A DNA stretch of 6,844 nucleotides, from NCBI GenBank assembly GCA_026692825.1, contig JAPLOC010000814.1, positions 9,799 through 16,642 of the forward strand. The letters run 5' to 3'. This document shows positions 1-5,865 of the stretch, piece after piece. The stretch is from Planctomycetota bacterium (lineage in GTDB: Bacteria > Planctomycetota > Planctomycetia > Planctomycetales > Planctomycetaceae). How positions within the stretch are numbered: position 1 is the stretch's first letter; each line of letters begins with the position of its first letter. Made by a program: the position numbers and the translations under genes. The notes under the pieces are model-generated. The model did not search any database. It saw only the letters and a program-made list of their open reading frames with translations, and was not told where the DNA came from.

Positions 1-1
1 C

Positions 2-469
2 AGCCAGCCGCAATATGTGGCGGCAGCGTCCCCACAGGCCGGAGAAACCGGGATCGCGCTGGGGATGAGTGTTGTTCGGCTGCCAATCCCGATTCCCAAA
101 TTCTATGCGGTCCCCAAGCCGCCCCGGACGCAATTGGTGCAGGTTCAATCGCAGCCGGTGTACACCCAGCCGGTCTATTCACAACCGGTCTATATGAATC
201 CTGGCCAGTATTCGCCACCTCCCGTGGCGTATTCTCCGCCAGTCCAGGCGAGCCCGCCAGCCCCATCGTCGTGTCAAACCGACAATGAGCAATTGCTGTC
301 GATGATGATGGCATTGCAGCAACAGCAGGAGCAACAGGGGCGCAGCCCGGCGGCGTCCGCATCGCCACCACCGGCCCCTGCCGCGAACCAAGCCGACCTG
401 GAAGCGCGGACCAAAGCGCTATCCGACAAACTCGACCGGTTGACCGAGGCTGTCAAGCGAGGGGAGTAG
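2..469 (+). CDS. Proline/glutamine-rich protein of unknown function, 3' part
   Basis: The frame is open to the left edge, so the true start lies outside the window. A GTG at 17 is an internal in-frame codon and need not be a start. About 155 codons are visible. The protein is low in complexity. A short hydrophobic, proline-studded stretch (VVRLPIPIPKFYAVPKP) is followed by three copies of a five-residue QPVY-type repeat (nt 152-193) and a P/S/Q-rich stretch. A short poly-Gln run comes next, then a Pro/Ala linker, and a charged C-terminus (LEARTKALSDKLDRLTEAVK) that could form a short coiled coil. This composition suggests a surface, periplasmic or scaffold-like protein, but no family is recognised. 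The gene converges on the caspase-like gene, with a hairpin between them. The reading frame is secure; the function is unknown. Confidence 0.7.
   Translation, partial: SQPQYVAAASPQAGETGIALGMSVVRLPIPIPKFYAVPKPPRTQLVQVQSQPVYTQPVYSQPVYMNPGQYSPPPVAYSPPVQASPPAPSSCQTDNEQLLSMMMALQQQQEQQGRSPAASASPPPAPAANQADLEARTKALSDKLDRLTEAVKRGE
152..193 (+). repeat. Tandem 15-nt repeat encoding QPVY units
   Basis: Three consecutive copies of a 12-nt core, CARCCGGTSTAY, start at 152, 167 and 182 and are separated by single variable codons. They encode QPVY-T-QPVY-S-QPVY. The copies differ mainly at third codon positions, as expected of a repeat kept at the protein level. It lies inside the low-complexity gene at the left edge. 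Confidence 0.75.
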
Positions 470-474
470 TGCGA

Positions 475-519
475 TACGGTAAGGGTAGCGTGGATTTCAA
501 TCCACGTTGCCCTCCCGTA
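475..519. terminator. Long hairpin between convergent genes, possible bidirectional terminator
   Basis: The arms AGGGTAGCGTGGATT (482-496) and AATCCACGTTGCCCT (499-513) pair along 15 positions. The only two non-Watson-Crick positions become G-U wobbles in RNA. An outer TACGG (475-479) and CCGTA (515-519) extend the stem. It sits 6 bp after the stop of the left gene and 36 bp beyond the stop of the minus-strand caspase-like gene, a natural place for a shared terminator. There is no T-tract on either side, so it is not a classic intrinsic terminator. It could instead be a copy of a dispersed REP-like palindrome. The dyad is seen directly; its role is inferred. Confidence 0.5.
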
Positions 520-555
520 CGGCGAGTCCTGCTTACTAAACAACGTCGAACGCGA

Positions 556-1668
556 TTACGGTTGCTTCCAAGGGAGCGTGACGTTGTAATCTCCTGAGAT
601 TCCACCGGTCGCCAGTCCCATGACGCGCAGGGTCGTCTTGCCGTTAGCAGGGATCGTTTTGACGACTCGGCGAAAGTCGGCGATGGAAGTGATTCGTTCA
701 CCCGCGAGGAACGCGATTCCCTGGTCGCCCGCTTTCAGCTTCAGTTCTTTACCGCTGGCAGGATCGACAACCTTCACACTGGGCGAATCGAGACCCGGCG
801 CGTTTCGATCGTAATAGACATCTCCAATCGCGACGCAGCCGTTTTGGAGACTGCGGTAATTCTGCTCCAGCAACAGGAACATCCGTTGACTCATTAGAAA
901 AAGATCGTCCTCAACCACGCGGCTGAGTTCGTCAATCTGCTGTGGCGGTCCGAACGATCCGGGCTCGGCATCCGTCTGTTTCGCAATGACATCGTTCACC
1001 CGGACGGGAACCGTGCGCTTAAGCGAATCGAGCAACTCCTGCCACTTGAGAGGCTGGTTCAGGCGGTCGAGAACCTGAGAACAGAATTCCGCAGTAAACA
1101 GACTGCCAATTGATGTAGTACAGAGGGACGCCTGAGGCGGAGTAGATGAATTGATATCGACCAGGTCGGTCGGCAGCAGGAACAGGGTCCGCAGTGCGGT
1201 GGGTATGCGAGTGATCTCACATTCGGCCGTCGGAGACTCGAATCCAGCACCGACCCCCTCATCCATGGTCAGGCTGCAACAGTCGGTGAGAATCACAGTC
1301 AGGCGGGGCTTTCGACGTGTACCGAGAAAACTTCGCAAATCGCGTCGCCCGATTTCCTCGTTCCCACCCTTCATCAAAATGACATGTTCACCGTTCCGGA
1401 CGGCACCGTGCGAAGAAACGTAGCAAACCACAGTATCCGCCTCGGTGACGTCACGAGTCTCCTCACGAATTCGTTCTTCCACGCGACTCCGGGTTACATC
1501 CGACCCGACGATCTCGTGAAATTTGAGTTGCGCACGGGGCACGTTACCGCAAAACAGAGATCTTATATTTTCAAGATCGATTTGGGGGGCATTCTTCAAG
1601 ACATCGTCGGTGGTGTCGCAAATCGCGAACACGTGGATCCGGGAATCCTGGATTGCGGTGGTTGACAT
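556..1668 (-). CDS. Caspase-like (clan CD, peptidase C14 type) protein with C-terminal PDZ-like domain
   Basis: A 370-residue protein read from 1668 down to 556. Residues about 8-200 resemble a caspase/metacaspase fold. They comprise a first beta strand (IHVFAICDT, 11-19), the catalytic-His motif YVSSHG with His87, a basic strand leading to TDCCS with the likely catalytic Cys131 (Asp129-Cys-Cys-Ser), and a later GSLFTAEF segment typical of the small-subunit half. A middle helical region (about 200-275) follows. Residues about 305-355 (LKAGDQGIAFLAGERITSIADF) look like a PDZ-like domain. No signal peptide or membrane segment is evident, so it is probably cytoplasmic. I chose ATG 1668, with GGAAG upstream, because the frame's extension to 2010 is uncharacteristic sequence and overlaps fliN. 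A TACAAT at 1785-1790 (minus strand) could be a -10 box but lacks a good -35. The substrate is unknown. Prokaryotic members have been linked to regulated proteolysis and cell death; that role is not shown here. Confidence 0.82.
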   Translation of the reverse strand: MSTTAIQDSRIHVFAICDTTDDVLKNAPQIDLENIRSLFCGNVPRAQLKFHEIVGSDVTRSRVEERIREETRDVTEADTVVCYVSSHGAVRNGEHVILMKGGNEEIGRRDLRSFLGTRRKPRLTVILTDCCSLTMDEGVGAGFESPTAECEITRIPTALRTLFLLPTDLVDINSSTPPQASLCTTSIGSLFTAEFCSQVLDRLNQPLKWQELLDSLKRTVPVRVNDVIAKQTDAEPGSFGPPQQIDELSRVVEDDLFLMSQRMFLLLEQNYRSLQNGCVAIGDVYYDRNAPGLDSPSVKVVDPASGKELKLKAGDQGIAFLAGERITSIADFRRVVKTIPANGKTTLRVMGLATGGISGDYNVTLPWKQP

Positions 1669-1809
1669 GTTGGGCTTCCGGGAAAATTGCGAGTGGGAAA
1701 AAGTCGGGTTGCGGGCCAGCAAAAACGCAACGGACGCCACGCCCGTTCGCGTCGCTTTCCGCAACACCAAACTGCGGACATGCGATTGTACCCGGAACCT
1801 GACCAATCC

Positions 1810-1831
1810 ATGTGGATGCATTTGTCCACAT
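1810..1831. promoter_or_regulatory. Inverted repeat ATGTGGA-N8-TCCACAT, possible operator
   Basis: Two 7-bp arms, ATGTGGA (1810-1816) and TCCACAT (1825-1831), flank an 8-bp spacer in the region between the divergent caspase-like gene and the flagellar operon. The dyad ends 13 bp before the -35 element of the rightward promoter candidate, where an activator or repressor dimer could bind. The symmetry is seen directly; the regulator and its effect are unknown. Confidence 0.35.
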
Positions 1832-1844
1832 CTCCCATTTCCAA

Positions 1845-1874
1845 TTGACCGAAAGCCCCCATCGGTCGTATAAG
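1845..1874 (+). promoter_or_regulatory. Sigma70-like promoter candidate for the flagellar operon
   Basis: TTGACC (1845-1850) and TATAAG (1869-1874) each match five of six consensus bases of the -35 and -10 elements and are 18 bp apart. Transcription would begin near 1880, giving a leader of about 45-50 nt before the fliN ATG at 1928. It stands out against GC-rich surroundings. If used, the operon is read by the housekeeping sigma factor rather than a sigma28/sigma54 flagellar factor. Confidence 0.45.
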
Positions 1875-1927
1875 CCGGTCGCGAAAATCGATTTCCGCAA
1901 GCGAATTCCTCAAGTCTCGCTCCAGTC

Positions 1928-2362
1928 ATGCCCGCCGACGTACTCGACCAAGCGCTCGCCGACCTGCACCGCCTGGTGTATGGAGCGGAACACTGCGAGC
2001 CGGGTGTCACCGACGTCGAACGGTTGGAATCGCGGGAAAATCAGACTGAAAGCGCTGGCGATGTGGATCCCTTCTCCGAGGAATCGGCCAACAGTTCGGT
2101 CGCATCCCCCGGCGTGCGCGTGCGGATTGAGCTGGGTCGAACCCGAATTTCCAAGACTGCGATTGGCGAGTTGCTACGCGGTGGCTTGCTGACGCTCGAC
2201 CGCATGGCGAATGACCCCGTCGACCTGGTCGTGGACGGGCGGGTCGTCGCCCGCGGCGAACTCCTCAAAATGGACGGTTCGGTGGGAATTCGGATTTGCG
2301 AAATCGTCGCGAAACGGAATTCTCCTCCAGGGAACCCGGACGAAAAACAACCCGCCGTTTGA
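1928..2362 (+). CDS. fliN: Flagellar motor switch protein FliN
   Basis: A 144-residue protein whose C-terminal half (about 63-127) is a SpoA/surface-presentation-of-antigens domain. It has the FliN landmarks VRIELGRT, LLTLDRMANDPVDL, VVDGRVVARGE and a closing VGIRICEIV. FliN forms much of the C-ring at the cytoplasmic base of the flagellum. With FliM it serves in switching and in docking the FliH-FliI export complex. Residues 1-60 are acidic, variable and probably disordered, as is common in FliN. ATG 1928 is the only usual start codon after an in-frame stop at 1871; no strong Shine-Dalgarno sequence precedes it. It heads the operon, 59 bp ahead of fliO. No fliM or fliY lies beside it. Confidence 0.93.
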   Translation: MPADVLDQALADLHRLVYGAEHCEPGVTDVERLESRENQTESAGDVDPFSEESANSSVASPGVRVRIELGRTRISKTAIGELLRGGLLTLDRMANDPVDLVVDGRVVARGELLKMDGSVGIRICEIVAKRNSPPGNPDEKQPAV

Positions 2363-2407
2363 TGGCGAACCGATCCCCGGCAACGGTTTGCGCGGGGTGC
2401 AGAATCC

Positions 2408-2414
2408 AGGAGGG
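2408..2414 (+). promoter_or_regulatory. Strong ribosome binding site of fliO
   Basis: AGGAGGG lies 7 nt before ATG 2422. It decides the fliO start against an upstream in-frame ATG at 2296 that overlaps fliN. It is the best Shine-Dalgarno match in the window. Confidence 0.85.
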
Positions 2415-2421
2415 AAGTCCG

Positions 2422-2925
2422 ATGTCTCGAATCACGTGCTGCTTGCTGGCGATCCTGCTGGTGGGGCACGTCGCGCGCGCGGAACCTCCTGCCGACCCGT
2501 CCGGTGGACGAACCATCTCGCGGCCTGCGTCGCTGGCCAAGCCACTTAGTCCCGCGACGTCGGGCGGCATCTATTCGGCGTCCAACGCCTGGCCGTTACT
2601 GTTCGTCGTCGGGCTGATCGCAGGAGGGGCCTGGCTGGCGCGACAGCGCGGTTGGATGGGTGGCACGAACGCGGCTCCCGGGCCGCTCCAGGTTCTCGCA
2701 CGCGTTCCGCTCGACGCACGCTGTGCGATGCTCGTTGTTCGCTGCGGCGAACGCCTGCTGATCCTGGGAACCTCCCCAGCGGGGGTCACGGCTCTCAGCG
2801 AAATTCAATCACCAGAGGAAGTCCAGTCGTTGGCCGAACAGTGCGTCGCCCCGGCAACCAACCCGTTGACCGAACGGCTCTCGCACTACTGGAGTCGTCC
2901 GGTCGCACAGGGAGAGGCGACATGA
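2422..2925 (+). CDS. fliO: Flagellar biosynthesis protein FliO
   Basis: A 167-residue protein. Residues 1-20 form a signal-peptide-like segment (CCLLAILLVGHVARA) with a likely cleavage after ARA. A single membrane helix follows at about 55-73 (WPLLFVVGLIAGGAWLA). The cytoplasmic part carries the FliO pattern LQVLARVPLDARCAMLVVRCG, continuing with RLLILGTSPAGVTALSEI (about 89-128). FliO is a poorly conserved membrane protein that helps assemble the FliP ring of the export gate. The order fliN-fliO-fliP supports the call. Its stop overlaps the fliP start (ATGA, 2922-2925), suggesting translational coupling. The start is fixed by the AGGAGGG site. Confidence 0.9.
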   Translation: MSRITCCLLAILLVGHVARAEPPADPSGGRTISRPASLAKPLSPATSGGIYSASNAWPLLFVVGLIAGGAWLARQRGWMGGTNAAPGPLQVLARVPLDARCAMLVVRCGERLLILGTSPAGVTALSEIQSPEEVQSLAEQCVAPATNPLTERLSHYWSRPVAQGEAT

Positions 2926-3983
2926 AGCACACTGCCCCCCTCCCCTGCTCCGCGCGCCCGGTCGAACGCTGGCGGAAGGTCGCGTTCTGGACCGGTGCGC
3001 TGTTGATCGTGCTGATGGCGGCCACCCGGGGAACCACGGCGGAACCCAAGTCGCGTCCGCGCAATGGCGCGAATGGAACGACCGGCAACGCGGCCCAGCG
3101 AAAAACGGTCACGCCAATCAACGACGAAGTCGACGATGCGCCCAAACGCCGACCGCTGAAGCGGGTTCCCGACGAAGATTTCCCGGAAACCGACGTGGCA
3201 CCCGGCGACGCGGAGATTTCGCAAGCGCGGGAAGAAGTCGTGGCGGACGCCCCGCCGCAGGCGCTTCCGCCGGAATCTACGGGGCTGCTCGGTCCACAAG
3301 GGGTCGCGACGGGACTCCCGTTGATTTCCGGGATCACGGTTTTGTCGCTGGCTCCGTCGATTCTGATGATGACAACTTGCTTTGTGCGGTTCACGGTGGT
3401 TCTCGGACTGTTGCGACAGGCGCTCGGAACGCAGCAGCTTCCGCCGAATTCGGTCTTGTCGGCCCTTTGTTTGTTCCTGACATTTCTCGTCATGCAGCCG
3501 GTCTGGCGACAGAGCTATGAACAGGGAATTCGCCCGTATACCGATCCCGAACCGGCCATGGCCCGTCCCTCTGTGGAGGAAGCAACCGAACTGACGCTCC
3601 GTCCGTTACGGGGCTTCATGAGCGAACAGATTGAGCGCGCGGGAAACAGTGATACGGTCTGGATGCTGCTCGATGCGCAGCGGTCGAGTCACGGAGCCGA
3701 CGCGAAGGCCGCCCCACCGCCAACCACTTACGACGAAGTCCCCTTTCCGACGTTGTCCGCCGCCTATGTGTTGAGCGAATTGAAGGCGGCGTTTGTCATC
3801 GGTTTTCAGATCCTGCTGCCGTTCGTGGTGATTGACCTGGTGGTCGCGCTGCTGTTGACCACACTCGGGATGGTGATGCTCCCACCGACCACCGTCTCGT
3901 TTCCATTCAAACTTCTGCTGTTCGTACTGATTGATGGCTGGGCGCTGACTGTGGGAAAACTGCTGTCGAGCGTGGGAAGTTAA
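2922..3983 (+). CDS. fliP: Flagellar export gate protein FliP with long N-terminal extension
   Basis: A 353-residue protein; FliP is usually about 220-260 residues. A hydrophobic segment at about 20-36 ends in TTA at 38-40 and looks like a signal peptide, as known for many FliP proteins. Residues about 41-125 form a charged, Pro-rich, probably disordered linker. The core then runs from about 130. It includes ISGITVLSLAPSILMMTTCF, the FVRFTVVLGLLRQALGTQQLPPN block, LTFLVMQPVW, and RGFMSEQ. The first family signature appears around YVLSELKAAFVIGFQ (282-296) and the second around LGMVMLPPTTVSFPFK (315-330) followed by LLLFVLIDGW. FliP forms the pentameric heart of the export gate with FliQ and FliR. 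It overlaps fliO by 4 bp and ends 5 bp before fliQ. Confidence 0.97.
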   Translation: MKHTAPLPCSARPVERWRKVAFWTGALLIVLMAATRGTTAEPKSRPRNGANGTTGNAAQRKTVTPINDEVDDAPKRRPLKRVPDEDFPETDVAPGDAEISQAREEVVADAPPQALPPESTGLLGPQGVATGLPLISGITVLSLAPSILMMTTCFVRFTVVLGLLRQALGTQQLPPNSVLSALCLFLTFLVMQPVWRQSYEQGIRPYTDPEPAMARPSVEEATELTLRPLRGFMSEQIERAGNSDTVWMLLDAQRSSHGADAKAAPPPTTYDEVPFPTLSAAYVLSELKAAFVIGFQILLPFVVIDLVVALLLTTLGMVMLPPTTVSFPFKLLLFVLIDGWALTVGKLLSSVGS

Positions 3984-3988
3984 CACTC

Positions 3989-4246
3989 ATGGACCTCGAT
4001 ACCGCTGTCGACATGATCCGCCAATCCCTGGTGACCGCAGCCTGGCTGTGCGCGCCCGTGCTGGGGGTCTGTCTGCTGGTCGGGTTGCTGGTCAGCGTGT
4101 TGCAGGCGGCGACCCAGGTTCAGGAACCGACCGTGAATCTGGTCCCCCGGATCACGGCCGCAGTCATCACGTTGTTGCTGCTCCTGCCTTGGGGTTTGCA
4201 GATGATGGTGGACTACACCGTCACACTGTGGACCTCGTCACCGTAG
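3989..4246 (+). CDS. fliQ: Flagellar export gate protein FliQ
   Basis: An 85-residue protein, close to the usual 86-90. It has two membrane helices, at about 17-38 and 55-77, joined by the conserved loop LQAATQVQEPTVNLVPRI. That loop packs around the FliP/FliR core of the gate. The N-terminus DLDTAVDMIRQSL is also typical. ATG 3989 follows the fliP stop by 5 bp, and GGGAAG inside the end of fliP can serve as its ribosome binding site. The gene is complete and its order between fliP and fliR is canonical. Confidence 0.96.
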   Translation: MDLDTAVDMIRQSLVTAAWLCAPVLGVCLLVGLLVSVLQAATQVQEPTVNLVPRITAAVITLLLLLPWGLQMMVDYTVTLWTSSP

Positions 4247-4254
4247 AAAGGGGA
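4247..4254 (+). promoter_or_regulatory. Ribosome binding site supporting the GTG start of fliR
   Basis: AAAGGGGA directly follows the fliQ stop and lies 8 nt before GTG 4263. It supports use of this non-ATG start. Confidence 0.7.
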
Positions 4255-4262
4255 ACGGACAA

Positions 4263-5141
4263 GTGCCTGATTTCCCCTGGACTCTGGATGGAATCGCGCC
4301 TGGCGTTTCTGCCGACCATTGGGCGCTGTCGATAGGGGTCTTGAACTCGCTCTGGGGTGGAGTCGGACTCAGCTTTTTGCTGGTGGCGGCCCGGGTTGGC
4401 GGAATGCTGATGTGCCTTCCGGCCCTGTTGCATGGAGCCGACTGGAGAATGCGCGCGGGCCTGGCGCTCGGCTTGGCGATTGTCCTGACTCCGGTCACCC
4501 CAACTCTGAGAATCTCCATTGGGACGTGGACCGCGCTGGCGTCGTTGGCGGTCGGTGAGTTTGTGATCGGTGCGGCACTGTCTTTGGCCGCCGCGCTCGT
4601 TCTCGGGGGCGTTCGCCTGGCTGCCGAACTGATCGACCAGCAACTCGGACTGACTCTTTCAGAAGGGCTGGCACTGGGAGGCGAAGGGGGCGTGGGAGTC
4701 GCCTCGACGCTGTTTCGCTCGCTGGCGATTCTGGCGTTTTTGCAACTGGGGGGCCATTTACAGATCGTCGCCGCTTGCGCCGAGTCGTTGCGAGTGATCC
4801 CGCCGGGAACCGCACAGTTGACTCCGGCGCTGGCAACATTGCTGCGCGATCTGGTGCAACAGTCGTTCGTCCTGGCATTGCGACTGGCCGGTCCCGTCTG
4901 GGGAGCGACGGCACTGGCGGCGTTTGCCTGGGGCCTGCTGGGACGGGCGATGCCATCACTGAATGGTTTATCACTGGGTGCCCCCTGGCGTGTCTTCGTC
5001 GGGTTGCTTGCACTCTCCTGGGGACTTCCACTCGTCGCGGAAGTCGTGAACACTGCGGTCCCGACCAGCGTTGATCAAGTTCTGGAGTCGGCGGTTCCCG
5101 CCGGCGATCGAAGCGACTGGCCGGGCGGGACCGCGCGATGA
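4263..5141 (+). CDS. fliR: Flagellar export gate protein FliR
   Basis: A 292-residue, strongly hydrophobic protein, slightly longer than the usual 250-265. FliR landmarks are present. They are ARVGGMLMCLPALLHGADWR (43-62), GEFVIGAALSLAAALVLGG (99-117), and a loop with DQQLGLTLSEG followed by STLFRSLAILAFLQLGG (148-164). The closing block contains LRLAGPVWG, GLLGRAMPSLNGLSLG (224-239) and a final helix ending LPLVAE. FliR caps the FliP5-FliQ4-FliR1 export gate. The start is GTG 4263, supported by AAAGGGGA at 4247-4254 with 8-nt spacing and by fit to the family N-terminus. The last 25 residues are polar and variable. The stop overlaps the flhB ATG (ATGA, 5138-5141). Confidence 0.95.
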   Translation: MPDFPWTLDGIAPGVSADHWALSIGVLNSLWGGVGLSFLLVAARVGGMLMCLPALLHGADWRMRAGLALGLAIVLTPVTPTLRISIGTWTALASLAVGEFVIGAALSLAAALVLGGVRLAAELIDQQLGLTLSEGLALGGEGGVGVASTLFRSLAILAFLQLGGHLQIVAACAESLRVIPPGTAQLTPALATLLRDLVQQSFVLALRLAGPVWGATALAAFAWGLLGRAMPSLNGLSLGAPWRVFVGLLALSWGLPLVAEVVNTAVPTSVDQVLESAVPAGDRSDWPGGTAR

Positions 5142-5865
5142 GTGATTCGGCGGAAAGGTCGCTGCCGGCATCACCGCGCAAACGTCGGGAAACGCGAGCC
5201 AAGGGACAGGTCGCGGTCAGCCAGTTGCTGGGGCCGGCGATGTTGCTGCTCGCCGCCACCGCCGCTTTGCATTTTGGCGGTCCCGGGTTCGCGCAAGGAA
5301 TGGGGGGCATGCTGCAACAGGAATTGCAGGCTCCCGTACCCGAACAACTGACGATCGGTTCGGTTGCGGCGCAAATTCGCGGACTGGCGGGGACGGCCGC
5401 GAAGTTTCTCCTGCCGGTGGCGCTGGGGGTCTGGTTGACGTGCGTCGCCCAGGGATTGCTTCAAACGCAGTTTCTGTTCACGTGGCAACCGCTGAAACCA
5501 AAACTGTCAACACTGAACCCCATTCCCGGATGGCGACGGCTGATGGGGGGCGGAACCTGGCCACCTGGACGTTTCTTTCCCCCAGGCAACTGGTCGAACT
5601 CGACAGTGCCGCCGCCCAGGGGACAGCGGCTCTCGCGGCACAGATGGGACAATCGGCGGTTTCTTTGGCGTTTCGACTGTCGGCCACGGCCACGGTCTTG
5701 GCCCTGCTCGATTTTGGCTGGCAACTCTGGAACTACGAACGATCGATCCGGATGACCGCCGACGAAATGCGCGAAGAACAGCGGCTCTCGGAAGGGAATC
5801 CGCAGGTGAAGGGGGCTCGTCGGGAACGGCAGAGAGAATTGGCGGGAATTCGCCGGTCGGATTAG
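5138..5865 (+). pseudogene. flhB: Flagellar export protein FlhB, frameshifted and lacking its cytoplasmic domain
   Basis: The first frame, from ATG 5138, gives an FlhB N-terminus. It has ASPRKRRETRAKGQVA (11-26, matching the usual TEPATPKR...EKGQVA), two hydrophobic helices (about 30-46 and 88-108), and then LKPKLSTLNPIPGWRRL (119-135). Beyond about 5545 this frame turns into unrelated Pro/Arg-rich sequence and stops at 5755. FlhB-like sequence resumes in the frame one base back. It includes LSPRQLVEL, a helix with VLALLDFGWQLWNYE, then SIRMTADEMREEQ, LSEGNPQVKGARRERQREL, and a stop at 5865. The switch point contains six Gs (5545-5550). FlhB sets the export substrate switch through autocleavage at NPTH in its cytoplasmic domain. 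That domain is wholly absent: about 240 codons remain of the usual 350-380. A pseudogene is most likely. A one-base assembly error could explain the shift but not the truncation. Confidence 0.82.

Noticed and set aside
152..193. Short spaced repeats as a possible CRISPR array
   Set aside because: The units are only 12 nt, separated by single codons, and are explained by a protein repeat in an open frame.
1384..1665. Plus-strand reading frames opposite the caspase-like gene
   Set aside because: They are shadows: no ribosome binding site, no domain, and the minus strand carries clear catalytic motifs.
1669..2010. Extension of the caspase-like gene upstream to 2010, adding 114 residues
   Set aside because: The extra sequence has no signal peptide or domain character, overlaps the fliN start on the other strand, and ATG 1668 has a GGAAG upstream and begins just before the first beta strand.
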